Assembly (NCBI GenBank): GCA_044239865.1
Contig: JBIIAO010000002.1
Coordinates: 186,001 to 250,000, forward strand
DNA: 64,000 bases
DNA from: CAIZGX01 sp044239865
Lineage (GTDB): Bacteria > Bacteroidota > Bacteroidia > Flavobacteriales_D > Sanyastnellaceae
Direction of reading: 5' to 3'
A model generated the notes under the pieces. It saw only the letters and a list, made by a program, of their open reading frames with translations, searched no databases and was not told where the DNA came from. Shown here piece by piece: positions 1 to 8,502 of the stretch. Position 1 is the stretch's first letter. Each line of letters starts with the position of its first letter. The translations under genes were made by a program, and so were the position numbers.

Positions 1-1465
1 TTATTTTCTTTCCGTTTGGAAGGGTAACGGTATACGCACCAATGTGCTGCGTAATTCCTCCAGCCTCTCCAGACAACACGTCTGCTTTACGAATGTAATC
101 GAGAAGGGAAGTTTTACCGTGGTCAACGTGTCCCATGACAGTAATTACCGGAGGGCGTGATTGAAGATCATCTTCGTTGTCTACCTCTTCCGTAATTGCA
201 TCGGTTACTTCAGCGCCTACAAATTCAACTTGATATCCGAAGTCCTCTGCCACAATAGCAATGGTTTCAGCATCTAAACGTTGGTTAATAGATGCGAAAA
301 TTCCTAACTGCATACACGCAGCAATAATCTCGGTAGCGTTGCGCGACATTAAAGTAGCCAACTCGCTTACCGTTACGAATTCGGTTAATTTCAACACCGC
401 ATTCTCTTCAAGCATGCGCGCTGCTTCTTGTTCGCTACGACGAGCTACTTGAGAACGCTTGTCTCTTCTGTTCTTTGAAGACTTTGATTTTCCACCAACA
501 CCAAGACGTGCAAGTGTTTCTTTAATCTGATTTTGAATATCCGTCTCTGTAGGAGCCGCTTTCGGTTGAGCAACATAAGGGGTGCGAGTAGGTTTGTTCG
601 CGTTTTTCTTGTCTATCTCTTGTTGGCGACCAATATCTACTTTCGATATACGCTTGCGCTTGCGCTTCTCTTTGTTTTCAGCAGCCGTAGCGGCAGGCGA
701 TTTCTTTTCAGGAGTTGTTGGAAGAACAATCTTACCCATCAATTTAGGGCCTGCCAACTTCTCTACATTCACGCGAATTATTTCCTTCTCAACAACCTCT
801 GGCTTTACAACCTCTGGCTCTGGAGTTGGCTCGGGCTTTGCCACAGGGGCCGCAACCTTCGGCTCTTCCTTCTTTCCTTTTTTCGGCTCTTCCTTCTTTG
901 GTTCTGCCGCTTTCTTTCCGCGTTTCGGTTTTTCTAATGCAGAAAGATCAATCTTTCCCACAACCTTAACTTCGTTCGGATTCCGTTCGTCAGGCTGTGA
1001 AACAGCAGGAACTTCTGCAGGAGTTTCCGTTTCTACAACAGATTCTACTACCTTAACATCTTCTACTTTTGCAGGTTTCTCAATCTTAGGAGCAACAGGC
1101 GCTTCAACAGGTTTAGCCTTCACTTTAGGTTTTTCAACCACAGCATCTGGGCGCTTGAATTTTGCCAAATCAATGTCCGACAACTCCTCGCTCTCTCCGT
1201 CCTTCCTTTTTTTATTGTCCGAGATACTCAACGACTCGCGTGACTCACGCAATTTCGTTGCAGCTGCTTGAACAACCTCTTTCGCTTTTTGGTCCGTAGA
1301 AAATTCAGCACAAAGCATATCATATACTTCGCCCTCAATTTTCGCCATTGGATTATTATCTACTGCAACTCCCTTTTTCTTCAGGAATTCAATAATGGTA
1401 TCCTTACTAACATTTAAGTTAGTAGCGGCCTTACCTAAGCGTTGTGGTCCTTTTGTTTCTGACAT
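1..1465 (-). CDS. infB: Translation initiation factor IF-2, C-terminal part outside the window
   Basis: IF-2 is the GTPase that brings initiator tRNA to the 30S subunit and promotes 70S joining. The reading frame starts with ATG at 1465 and is open to the window edge, so only about the first 488 residues are visible. The N-terminus (MSETKGPQRLGK) is followed by a helical IF2_N-like segment, then a long Lys/Glu/Pro/Ala-rich linker (about residues 80-300). A second IF2_N-type region follows, and then the start of the G domain with the P-loop GHVDHGKT at about residues 445-452. Long charged linkers are usual for IF-2. It is the third gene of rimP-nusA-infB, 79 bases after nusA, with no terminator visible in that gap. 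Identification is firm; the G domain remainder and domains II-IV lie outside. Confidence 0.96.
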   Translation of the reverse strand, partial: MSETKGPQRLGKAATNLNVSKDTIIEFLKKKGVAVDNNPMAKIEGEVYDMLCAEFSTDQKAKEVVQAAATKLRESRESLSISDNKKRKDGESEELSDIDLAKFKRPDAVVEKPKVKAKPVEAPVAPKIEKPAKVEDVKVVESVVETETPAEVPAVSQPDERNPNEVKVVGKIDLSALEKPKRGKKAAEPKKEEPKKGKKEEPKVAAPVAKPEPTPEPEVVKPEVVEKEIIRVNVEKLAGPKLMGKIVLPTTPEKKSPAATAAENKEKRKRKRISKVDIGRQQEIDKKNANKPTRTPYVAQPKAAPTETDIQNQIKETLARLGVGGKSKSSKNRRDKRSQVARRSEQEAARMLEENAVLKLTEFVTVSELATLMSRNATEIIAACMQLGIFASINQRLDAETIAIVAEDFGYQVEFVGAEVTDAITEEVDNEDDLQSRPPVITVMGHVDHGKTSLLDYIRKADVLSGEAGGITQHIGAYTVTLPNGKKI

Positions 1466-1544
1466 AAATCTATTCCCGTTCCTTAAAAAATCTATTTAAC
1501 ACATTCTTCGTGATTAAGCACTTTTTTGACTAGCGAAACGAATT

Positions 1545-2780
1545 TTATTCGAACTCAGATTTCAAAATACTCAACACTTCATCAATGGTTTCTTCTTCTA
1601 AATCTGTACGCTTAACCAAATCTTCTTTCGGAATCTCAAGAACTGAACGAGCAGTATCGCAACCAATCGATTTCAATTCATCGATAATCCAGCTGTCGAT
1701 TTCGTCAGAGAATTCTTCCAAATCCACATCATCGATGTCGACATCTGTCTCGCGATAAACATCTAACTCATAACCGCACAATCTTCCGGCAAGACGAATG
1801 TTATGTCCACCTTTTCCAATTGCTAAAGACACTTGGTCTGGCTTCAAGAACACATCTGCCTTCGCATTGTCTTTATCAATGCTAATACTTGAAATTTTCG
1901 CTGGTGCAAGCGCACGTGCAATTAACAAGTTCTCGTTAGTTGTGTAATGAATAACGTCGATATTTTCGTTGCGTAACTCACGAACAATTCCGTGAATACG
2001 TGAACCCTTCATACCTACACAAGCACCTACAGGATCAATACGATCATCGTAGCTTTCTACAGCAACTTTCGCGCGCTCACCTGGCTCACGAACAATTTTC
2101 TTAATGGTAATTAATCCATCAAATACTTCAGGAACTTCTTGCTCGAATAACTTCTCTAAAAATTCAGGAGCCGTACGAGAAAGAATAATTTGTGGACTGT
2201 TGTTGCGTAAGTCTACGCGATAAACAACCGCACGAATGGTATCTCCTTTCTTATAAAAGTCAGATGGGATTTGCTGATCCTTCGGCATAATCAATTCGTT
2301 GTTCTCGTCATCAAGAACAAGAATCTCACGCTTCCATACTTGGTAAACTTCACCAGAGATAATTTCTCCAATGCGTTCCTTGTACTTCTGGTAGATATGA
2401 TCCTTCTCGAGCTCTTGAATGCGGTTCTTCAACACTTGACCCATAGCCATAATGTTTCTGCGACCGAAATCTTCGATTTTAATTTCTTCGATTAATTCTT
2501 CACCAACTTCAAGATCGTCTACAATCTTTTGAGCCATGCTCACTTCGATTTCAGCCACCTCGTCATCAAGTTCTCCATCTGGAACAACCTGACGCGTGCG
2601 CCAAATCTCTAAGTCGCCACGTTCTGCGTTAATAATTATGTCGAAGCCATCTTCAGCGCCCCAGCGCTTTACAATCATAGCTTTGAACATTTCGGCCAAG
2701 ATGTTTGTGATCGTCTCGCGGTCGATGTTTTTGAATTCTTTAAAGTCTGCAAAAGACTCTATCAGGTTTAGTCCTTTCAT
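1545..2780 (-). CDS. nusA: Transcription termination/antitermination factor NusA
   Basis: NusA binds RNA polymerase and modulates pausing, intrinsic termination and antitermination. The 411-residue product has the NusA order: an N-terminal polymerase-binding domain (about 1-125), an S1 domain (about 133-200, beginning ISGEVYQVWKRE), then tandem KH domains (about 225-345, with VGMKGSRIHGIVREL and the KH2 loop AIGKGGHNIRLAGRL). The C-terminus is a short acidic extension ending in a helix-hairpin-helix-like segment. The Escherichia coli-type double acidic repeat domain is missing, as is usual outside Proteobacteria. It follows rimP by 10 bases and precedes infB, the widely conserved order. See the attenuator entry upstream of rimP for possible autoregulation. 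Confidence 0.97.
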   Translation of the reverse strand: MKGLNLIESFADFKEFKNIDRETITNILAEMFKAMIVKRWGAEDGFDIIINAERGDLEIWRTRQVVPDGELDDEVAEIEVSMAQKIVDDLEVGEELIEEIKIEDFGRRNIMAMGQVLKNRIQELEKDHIYQKYKERIGEIISGEVYQVWKREILVLDDENNELIMPKDQQIPSDFYKKGDTIRAVVYRVDLRNNSPQIILSRTAPEFLEKLFEQEVPEVFDGLITIKKIVREPGERAKVAVESYDDRIDPVGACVGMKGSRIHGIVRELRNENIDVIHYTTNENLLIARALAPAKISSISIDKDNAKADVFLKPDQVSLAIGKGGHNIRLAGRLCGYELDVYRETDVDIDDVDLEEFSDEIDSWIIDELKSIGCDTARSVLEIPKEDLVKRTDLEEETIDEVLSILKSEFE

Positions 2781-2790
2781 AATGACAAGG

Positions 2791-3270
2791 TTAGTTAAAA
2801 CGTATTACTACTTTGGTTTCTTTTATGTTATCAAATGCCAGGGTGACTGTTTTTTCCACCCATTCTTTTTTCTTTTTTCCGGGAAGCGCCTCTTTTTCTT
2901 GGTACTTCAATACAATTCCAGTCTCACTTACTTCGGCCAAATCGCCTTCGTACTTCTCTCCTTCACCTACTTTCACTTTAACTGTTCTTCCGATATTCTT
3001 AACATATTGTCTGTGCACCACCAGTGGTTTTCCAACTCCCGGGGAAGAAACTTCCATTGAGAAATCCTCTTTTTCACGATCCAAAGAAGATTCAACATGT
3101 CGGCTTATTTTCTTGCAATCCTCCACATTCAAACCTGAATCTTTATCGAGAAGCACCTCTATGGCATTGCCCGGACGAACGGAAATAGAAACGATAAACG
3201 CATCGGACAAGGTGTCCGTTTCGGCTATCTTGGCGTTCACCAATTTTTCTATTTCTGCAACTGTTATCAT
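2791..3270 (-). CDS. rimP: Ribosome maturation factor RimP
   Basis: RimP assists 30S subunit maturation. The product is 159 residues, the usual size. The conserved RimP core is visible: VEDCKKISRHVESSLD, then FSMEVSSPGVGKPL at about residues 70-84, followed by an SH3-like C-terminal domain (GRTVKVKVGEGEKYEGDL). It is the first gene of the rimP-nusA-infB operon. A strong terminator-like hairpin with a U8 tract ends only four bases upstream of its ATG, which is unusual and is described separately. The divergent neighbour is purD. Confidence 0.95.
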   Translation of the reverse strand: MITVAEIEKLVNAKIAETDTLSDAFIVSISVRPGNAIEVLLDKDSGLNVEDCKKISRHVESSLDREKEDFSMEVSSPGVGKPLVVHRQYVKNIGRTVKVKVGEGEKYEGDLAEVSETGIVLKYQEKEALPGKKKKEWVEKTVTLAFDNIKETKVVIRFN

Positions 3271-3305
3271 GACTAAAAAAAAGAGGGGTTAAAACCCCCT
3301 CTCTC
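3271..3305 (-). terminator. Terminator-like hairpin in the rimP-nusA-infB leader (putative attenuator)
   Basis: On the minus strand a 7 bp GC-rich stem (AGAGGGG with CCCCTCT, loop of 7) is followed by eight consecutive T residues. The tract ends four bases before the rimP ATG. A good Bacteroidota promoter lies upstream of it on the same strand, and the gene beyond (purD) is divergent, so there is no upstream minus-strand gene for it to terminate. The geometry is therefore that of leader attenuation. This function is inferred. Confidence 0.75.
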
Positions 3306-3331
3306 GTTGTTCAATTACTTAATTTCAGGTG

Positions 3332-3364
3332 CAAATATAGGCATTTTTCAACAATAAACCCAAA
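3332..3364 (-). promoter_or_regulatory. Promoter of rimP-nusA-infB
   Basis: The minus strand reads TTTG (complement of 3361-3364), a 21 bp spacer, then TATATTTG (complement of 3332-3339). This fits the Bacteroidota consensus TTTG-N19-21-TAnnTTTG. The predicted start of transcription is near 3325-3328, giving a leader of about 55-60 nt that contains the terminator-like hairpin. Confidence 0.7.
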
Positions 3365-3449
3365 TATCTTCAGCAGAGAGCTTTTTTCTGTTAGTAAGTT
3401 GAATTCAGAGAGCCGTTAATGCATTGTTTCTTTGTAAAAAACTCAGAGC

Positions 3450-4742
3450 ATGAATGTATTGATCTTAGGTTCCGGTGGCAGAGAGCACGCATTTGCGTGG
3501 AAAATTTCACAAAGCTCACTTATTCACGACATCTTTGTTGCTCCAGGAAATGCTGGGACAGAGGCTTTTGGAACCAACCTTTCCATTGATCCTTCAGATT
3601 TCAAATCAATAAAAAAAGCGGTAATTGAACACGGTATTAAAATGGTTATCGTTGGACCCGAAGATCCTTTGGTTAAAGGGATTGTCGAATTCTTCGAAAA
3701 AGACAAGGCACTTGTTGGAGTTTCGGTAATTGGACCTAATTCTATTGCAGCCCAGTTAGAAGGAAGCAAAGACTTCGCAAAAAAATTCATGGCAAAGCAC
3801 GGCATTCCAACCGCTAAATACGGATCGTTTACTCAAGAGACCTTAAAAGAAGGACAGGCATATCTCGACACACTTAAATCACCCTACGTCCTCAAAGCCT
3901 CTGGCCTAGCTGCTGGAAAAGGTGTGGTTATTCTCGAAGATTTAGCACAAGCAAAAAAAGAATTGAAAGCAATGCTTTCAGACAAAAAATTCGGAGAAGC
4001 TTCGAGTACCGTTGTTATTGAAGAGTTTCTAAAAGGAATTGAATGTTCCATCTTCATTATGACAGATGGAAACAACTACAAAGTGCTTCCTGAAGCGAAA
4101 GACTACAAACGAATTGGTGAGGGTGACATGGGTTTAAACACAGGTGGAATGGGTGCCGTTTCTCCAGTTCCTTTCTGCACCCCCGAATTCATAGACAAAA
4201 TAGAAGCTCAAATAATTATTCCGACTGTGAAAGGTTTAAAAGCCGACGGTATAGACTACCGCGGATTTATCTTTTTTGGAATTATTAAAGTTGGAAATGA
4301 ACCGTATGTGATTGAATACAACTGCCGAATGGGTGATCCTGAAACGGAAGTCGTTATTCCACGTATTAAGAGCGACTTGCTGCATTTGTTTGAAGGAATA
4401 GCTACTCAAACACTTGGTGAATGCGACATTCACGTTGATCAACGCTATTGCACCACTACGATGTTGGTTTCAAAAGGCTACCCCGACTCTTCAGAAAAGG
4501 GTAAAGAAATTTCAAATATTGAAAATGCTCGTGACTGCATAATCTTTCACGCAGGAACGAAAAAGAGCGGAACAAAAGTAGTTACCAATGGAGGAAGGGT
4601 CCTAACAGCAACCGCCTACGGAAGTTCACTCCACGAAGCTATAGGAAAAAGCAACGAGGCCGCCGACACTATTTCTTTCTCTGGAAAATATTTCAGAAAA
4701 GACATTGGCAACGACCTTAAAAAACTAATCAAAGAGAAATAA
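3450..4742 (+). CDS. purD: Phosphoribosylamine-glycine ligase
   Basis: PurD (GARS) joins glycine to phosphoribosylamine with ATP in de novo purine synthesis. The 430-residue protein starts with the family signature MNVLILGSGGREHAFAWKIS. It has an ATP-grasp core with GLAAGKGVVI (about 155-164), EEFLKGIECSIFIMTDG and the metal/phosphate segment YNCRMGDPETEVV (about 290-302). Length matches the family. It is monocistronic, divergent from rimP, and its stop codon directly abuts the stop of the convergent M15 peptidase gene, with no obvious terminator between them. Confidence 0.97.
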   Translation: MNVLILGSGGREHAFAWKISQSSLIHDIFVAPGNAGTEAFGTNLSIDPSDFKSIKKAVIEHGIKMVIVGPEDPLVKGIVEFFEKDKALVGVSVIGPNSIAAQLEGSKDFAKKFMAKHGIPTAKYGSFTQETLKEGQAYLDTLKSPYVLKASGLAAGKGVVILEDLAQAKKELKAMLSDKKFGEASSTVVIEEFLKGIECSIFIMTDGNNYKVLPEAKDYKRIGEGDMGLNTGGMGAVSPVPFCTPEFIDKIEAQIIIPTVKGLKADGIDYRGFIFFGIIKVGNEPYVIEYNCRMGDPETEVVIPRIKSDLLHLFEGIATQTLGECDIHVDQRYCTTTMLVSKGYPDSSEKGKEISNIENARDCIIFHAGTKKSGTKVVTNGGRVLTATAYGSSLHEAIGKSNEAADTISFSGKYFRKDIGNDLKKLIKEK

Positions 4743-5456
4743 CTAATCGCAAAGAGAAGAAATCCCATTGACGTAGAATTTCACAACGTCAATTTCCTTC
4801 GCTGTTGAACTTCCGAGAAATCCGATGATAAGATCATTGGTGATTCTCTCATTGTATTGCTTCAAAAATTTCCGAGAAATTGGCATGTATGTATAATGCC
4901 ATTTTTCTTCAGAATAACCCGTGCGTTTGCTCTCTGACTTATTATCGTACGTTTGACAAAAGCCGAAAGATGCCGCATTCTTTTTCAGCCATTCATATTC
5001 AAGCTTTCCCTTTCCTGAACTGAAGTATGCCGGGTCTACAGAATTAATATCTAGATCAGTTCCCCAATGATGTCTTGACGTTCCCGGCATAGAGCTAAAC
5101 TTCAGAATGTCCAATGCCGTTTCTTTGTCAGACTTAAAATTCGGCCTGCGACTTTTCCATTTGCGTTCCCAAATAGCCTTTTGCATTTCGAAATTTCTTC
5201 CACCAGAAACAACCTTTAAACTAATACCTGCCTTTTGAGCGGCAACCGCCATTGAATCAAATGCTGAATTCACTTCTTTCAACAAATAACAAGTCTTGGT
5301 GCTGCGGTTACTCGGAACTTGAATGAACAAGGCATTCTTTTCATAATTAGTCTGACCTAAAAGAAATCCGACAGAAACGGAATCACACCAATTCGACTGT
5401 CCGAATAACAAGTTAGAAAAAAATAGTCCGCAAAATATCAATGTCGTTTTCATCAT
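4743..5456 (-). CDS. M15-family D-alanyl-D-alanine carboxypeptidase (VanY-like), exported
   Basis: Proteins of this family are zinc peptidases that trim peptidoglycan stem peptides. An N-terminal signal peptide (MKTTLIFCGLFFSNLLFG, cleaved near GQS) predicts export. Zinc-site motifs are present: SRHHWGTDLDI (the family SxHxxGxAxD pattern) and EKWHYTYMP. The start is placed at ATG 5456 (or 5453), because the further in-frame TTG at 5465 lies inside a perfect -7 promoter box TATCTTTG (complement of 5463-5470). It is divergent from nadC, so two promoters share about 50 bp. The precise substrate is not shown by sequence. Confidence 0.85.
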   Translation of the reverse strand: MMKTTLIFCGLFFSNLLFGQSNWCDSVSVGFLLGQTNYEKNALFIQVPSNRSTKTCYLLKEVNSAFDSMAVAAQKAGISLKVVSGGRNFEMQKAIWERKWKSRRPNFKSDKETALDILKFSSMPGTSRHHWGTDLDINSVDPAYFSSGKGKLEYEWLKKNAASFGFCQTYDNKSESKRTGYSEEKWHYTYMPISRKFLKQYNERITNDLIIGFLGSSTAKEIDVVKFYVNGISSLCD

Positions 5457-5462
5457 ATGTTT

Positions 5463-5470
5463 CAAAGATA
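5463..5470 (-). promoter_or_regulatory. -7 element of the M15 peptidase gene
   Basis: TATCTTTG on the minus strand, six bases before ATG 5456, is a perfect match to TAnnTTTG. No clear -33 TTG was found at the usual distance. Confidence 0.5.
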
Positions 5471-5492
5471 AGTATTCGAAGATTGGAATTCA

Positions 5493-5500
5493 TAACTTCG
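5493..5500 (+). promoter_or_regulatory. -7 element of nadC
   Basis: TAACTTCG, one mismatch from TAnnTTTG, is followed by CAGC and then the nadC ATG. The four-base gap implies a leaderless or nearly leaderless transcript. Confidence 0.5.
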
Positions 5501-5504
5501 CAGC

Positions 5505-6350
5505 ATGAATCCATTTGATTTTAGCGCATGGCTCCACTCCGCTTTACAAGAAGACATTGGACCTGGTGATTACACAACCCTTGCAACTATACCTGAGAGC
5601 GCCATTGGCAAAGCTCAATTAATTGTAAAAGACAACGGTGTAATTGCTGGAATTACAATTGCAGAAAGAATTATTCAGGCCTTCGACCCATCTCTAAAAG
5701 TTACAACATTCATTCACGATGGAGACGTTGTTAAGAAGGGTGATATTGCGTTTATTGTTGAAGGAAAAAGTCAGAGCATAACTACCATTGAAAGACTTGT
5801 GCTTAACGTTATGCAACGTATGAGCGGTATTGCAACCGAGACGCATCGTCTCACGCAAATGATTGCGCATACCGCTTGTAAGCTACTCGACACTAGAAAA
5901 ACAACTCCAAACTTTCGCTATTTCGAAAAAGAAGCCGTGCGTATCGGTGGTGGTTCAAACCACAGATATGCGCTCTACGATATGATTTTGGTGAAAGACA
6001 ATCACATCGATTTCGCAGGCGGCGTAAAACCTGCGCTAAGTAAAATTTCTGAATTCATTAAGGAAAAAAATCTCTCGATAAAAGTTGAAGTGGAAACACG
6101 CAATCTTTCTGAAGTTGATGAAGTGATTGAAACGGGTGTTGCCTTTCGCATCATGCTCGATAATTTCACACCTGAAAAACTTCATGAAGCTGTATTGCAT
6201 ATAAACGGCAGAGTGGAAACCGAAGCCAGCGGAGGTATAAATGAAAACACCTTGGTCAGCTATGCCGAAACCGGAGTAGATTTCATAAGTATGGGCGCAC
6301 TTACACACCACGTAAAAAGTTTCGATTTAAGTTTGAAAGCGATCAAATGA
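5505..6350 (+). CDS. nadC: Nicotinate-nucleotide pyrophosphorylase (carboxylating)
   Basis: NadC converts quinolinate and PRPP to nicotinate mononucleotide in NAD synthesis. The 281-residue protein has an N-terminal sandwich domain (EDIGPGDYTTLATIPE) and a barrel domain. Substrate-binding segments are LDTRKTTPNFRYFEKEAV, GGGSNHRYALYDMILVKDNH and EASGGIN near the end. Length is typical. The stop overlaps the start of the following membrane protein gene by four bases (ATGA), suggesting translational coupling. Confidence 0.96.
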   Translation: MNPFDFSAWLHSALQEDIGPGDYTTLATIPESAIGKAQLIVKDNGVIAGITIAERIIQAFDPSLKVTTFIHDGDVVKKGDIAFIVEGKSQSITTIERLVLNVMQRMSGIATETHRLTQMIAHTACKLLDTRKTTPNFRYFEKEAVRIGGGSNHRYALYDMILVKDNHIDFAGGVKPALSKISEFIKEKNLSIKVEVETRNLSEVDEVIETGVAFRIMLDNFTPEKLHEAVLHINGRVETEASGGINENTLVSYAETGVDFISMGALTHHVKSFDLSLKAIK

Positions 6351-7291
6351 AAAGGAAAAAATTCACACGTTACGCTGCCTGGTTTTTTAAAGTTCGACAT
6401 TTCCTCGAACGTTATCACCCTTATGGATTCGGCGGATTAAACATGTGGGAAATTTCCTCCTTCCTAATCATTGCATTTTCCGATGTGAAAACAACCATGC
6501 GTTCTGCAAGCATTTCTTTCCGCATATTTCTCGCATTCTTTCCTGCTATAATTACAATATTTTCTTTAATTCCATTTATTCCCATTGCGAACTTTCAGGA
6601 AGATGTATTCCTTGGCATTAAAAGTCTTTTGCCCGGAGACACTTTTCATTTTATTGAAGGGACACTCTATGACTTGATTAATAAAAAACAGTCTACCTTA
6701 CTATCTGTTGGTTTTGTACTCATGTTTTACTACGCTTCCGCAAGCATGAACTCAATTATGCAGGCCTTTCAAAACAGTCAGCACATTGAAGTTTCAGCAC
6801 ACCCTTTTCTTGTTCGAATTATCAGTTTTATCATGATGGTGGTTCTCGGTGTTATGTTCTTCTTGGCCATGATTTTAAGTTCAATTAGCGAAAGTACTTT
6901 CCTCGCAATGCACGAAAAAGGAATCATTGGCGACAAAGGAATAATACCGTTTCTTAGCTTTGGGCAGTGGTTCATTTCCATCTCCTTTATCTACTGCATC
7001 ATTACTATTTTATATAACTCCGGAATGAACATGCGCATTCGCAAGAACTGGAAATTCTTGAATACGGGAAGCCTTTTTACCACAATTCTCCTCATCGCCA
7101 CATCCTTTGGTTTTAGCTACTTTCTCGAGAACTTCGCGCAATTCAACAAATTATACGGTTCACTGGGAACACTTATGGTCATTCTCATTTGGTTGAACTT
7201 AAACATGGTTATTCTTCTTGTTGGATTTGATTTAAATGCATTGATTCGAAAAAAATTACGCGCAACGCGTTTGTCTAAACACAAACTTTAG
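6347..7291 (+). CDS. YihY/BrkB-family inner membrane protein
   Basis: The 314-residue protein has about six hydrophobic segments and the YihY/BrkB family pattern: SASISFRIFLAFFPAIITIFS near residues 57-77, ASASMNSIMQAF near 125-136, and a final helix with LMVILIWLNLNMVILLVGFDLNA. The family (once misnamed ribonuclease BN) has no settled function. It overlaps nadC by four bases and is followed 21 bases later by a small exported protein gene. Membrane location is clear from sequence; role is unknown. Confidence 0.88.
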   Translation: MKRKKFTRYAAWFFKVRHFLERYHPYGFGGLNMWEISSFLIIAFSDVKTTMRSASISFRIFLAFFPAIITIFSLIPFIPIANFQEDVFLGIKSLLPGDTFHFIEGTLYDLINKKQSTLLSVGFVLMFYYASASMNSIMQAFQNSQHIEVSAHPFLVRIISFIMMVVLGVMFFLAMILSSISESTFLAMHEKGIIGDKGIIPFLSFGQWFISISFIYCIITILYNSGMNMRIRKNWKFLNTGSLFTTILLIATSFGFSYFLENFAQFNKLYGSLGTLMVILIWLNLNMVILLVGFDLNALIRKKLRATRLSKHKL

Positions 7292-7312
7292 TAATTTGAA
7301 AAAAAATTCATT

Positions 7313-7744
7313 ATGAAATCACTATTGTTTTTTACTTCTCTATTTTTTCTAACGCTATCTGCAGCAGCACAAGGTGTTGTTGGGAAATGGAAAACCATTG
7401 ATGACAAGACCGGACTTGTTAAAAGCATCGTAGAAATACGTGAGCAAAACGGCGAGTTGTACGGAAAGGTCATTCAATTATTTCGCTCTGAATGGGCCAA
7501 TCAAAATCCAAAATGCTACGAATGTAAAGACGACAGAAAAGACCAACCTATGTTGGGAATGGATGTTGTTCGTAACATGAAATGGAACGGTAGCATGTAC
7601 AAAGACGGAACCATTTGCGATCCGAATAATGGAGACATTTATCGTTGTGAAATGTGGTTGAAAGCGGGTGATTCAAACAAACTCGAAGTAAGAGGATATT
7701 GGGGATTCGTCTACCGCACCCAAACTTGGGAGCGCGTTCAATGA
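7313..7744 (+). CDS. DUF2147 exported protein
   Basis: This 143-residue protein has a signal peptide (MKSLLFFTSLFFLTLSAAAQ) and a compact beta-rich domain with the DUF2147 pattern: GVVGKWKTIDDKTGLVKSIV at the start, then MLGMDVVRNMKWNG, GTICDPNNGDIYRCEMW and LEVRGYWGFVYRTQTWER. Two Cys near PKCYECKDD could form a disulfide. The family is common in Bacteroidota and Proteobacteria, with no established activity. The stop codon overlaps the start of the hydrolase gene (ATGA). Confidence 0.85.
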   Translation: MKSLLFFTSLFFLTLSAAAQGVVGKWKTIDDKTGLVKSIVEIREQNGELYGKVIQLFRSEWANQNPKCYECKDDRKDQPMLGMDVVRNMKWNGSMYKDGTICDPNNGDIYRCEMWLKAGDSNKLEVRGYWGFVYRTQTWERVQ

Positions 7745-8469
7745 TAAAAATAATCGCCATTCATGGCTTTTTAGGTAATAACGAAATGTGGAAGGAAATT
7801 CTTCCTTCCCATTTTCCTTTTTCGTTCTATACTCCTCAACTCGCCGGACACGGCAACAACGACAACCTTTCTTCTTCTTCCATTGAAGAATTTGCGAATC
7901 ATGTTCTTCAACAAATTGAGCCGAATGATTCTGACGAATACATTTGGATTGGACATTCCATGGGTGGATATGTGGCGGCGCATTTGGCAAAAACTTTTCC
8001 AGCGAAAACAAAAGCACTCGCCTTTTTTCATTCAACCGCAGATGCAGACAGTGAGTTGAAAAAACAAGATCGCCTTCGAGCCATTGAAATTGCAGAAAAG
8101 CATAAAGCCATGTATGCAACCAACCTTATTGACGGGCTGTTTCACGATGCAAACCAACATAGGTCTTCCATTGACAACCAATTGGAAAAAATTGAGAGCA
8201 TTTCTTCAGAAAGCATAGTGCAAAGCCTTCGAGCCATGCGCGACCGAGAGTCTTCTATTCCATTCCTCCAAACAGCTGAATTTCCCATTCACTATTTCGC
8301 TGGAGCGAATGATAAAGTTCTTTCCTTGGATAAAATGAAGGTTGAATGGAGCTTTCTTCAGCAAGCACATATTACCATAATTCCCGAAATTGGGCACATG
8401 GGACACATAGAAAAACCATCGGCTGGAAAAACTTTTTTCGAAGGAGTTATTTCTGCTTTTGCGTCGTAA
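7741..8469 (+). CDS. Alpha/beta-fold hydrolase
   Basis: The 242-residue protein starts MIKIIAIHGFLGNNEMW, with the HGF oxyanion segment. Its nucleophile elbow is GHSMGG (Ser73), the likely acid is Asp191 in AGANDKV, and a catalytic His lies in IGHMGHIEKP (His219 or His222). I chose the ATG at 7741, which overlaps the previous stop, over an in-frame ATG at 7699 that would add 14 residues inside the DUF2147 gene. The family covers esterases, MenH-like enzymes and others; the substrate cannot be told from sequence. Confidence 0.85.
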   Translation: MIKIIAIHGFLGNNEMWKEILPSHFPFSFYTPQLAGHGNNDNLSSSSIEEFANHVLQQIEPNDSDEYIWIGHSMGGYVAAHLAKTFPAKTKALAFFHSTADADSELKKQDRLRAIEIAEKHKAMYATNLIDGLFHDANQHRSSIDNQLEKIESISSESIVQSLRAMRDRESSIPFLQTAEFPIHYFAGANDKVLSLDKMKVEWSFLQQAHITIIPEIGHMGHIEKPSAGKTFFEGVISAFAS

Positions 8470-8490
8470 ATTCACTACAAACTAACCTCT

Positions 8491-8498
8491 CAATTTTG
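8491..8498 (+). promoter_or_regulatory. -7 element of the SRAP gene
   Basis: CAATTTTG, one mismatch from TAnnTTTG, then CACC and ATG. The four-base gap to the start codon is the same as in several other genes of this window. Confidence 0.45.
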
Positions 8499-8502
8499 CA
8501 CC

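Noticed and set aside
582..1271. 229-codon plus-strand open frame opposite infB
   Set aside because: It is the antisense shadow of the low-complexity Lys/Glu/Pro/Ala linker of IF-2; the product is Phe/Ser-rich without family features.
2813..3292. 159-codon plus-strand open frame opposite rimP
   Set aside because: Exact antisense of rimP, which has clear family motifs; the translation is Ser/Phe-rich and has no recognisable domain.
7673..8119. 148-codon minus-strand open frame over the hydrolase gene
   Set aside because: The plus-strand hydrolase has a full catalytic triad; this frame has no family features.
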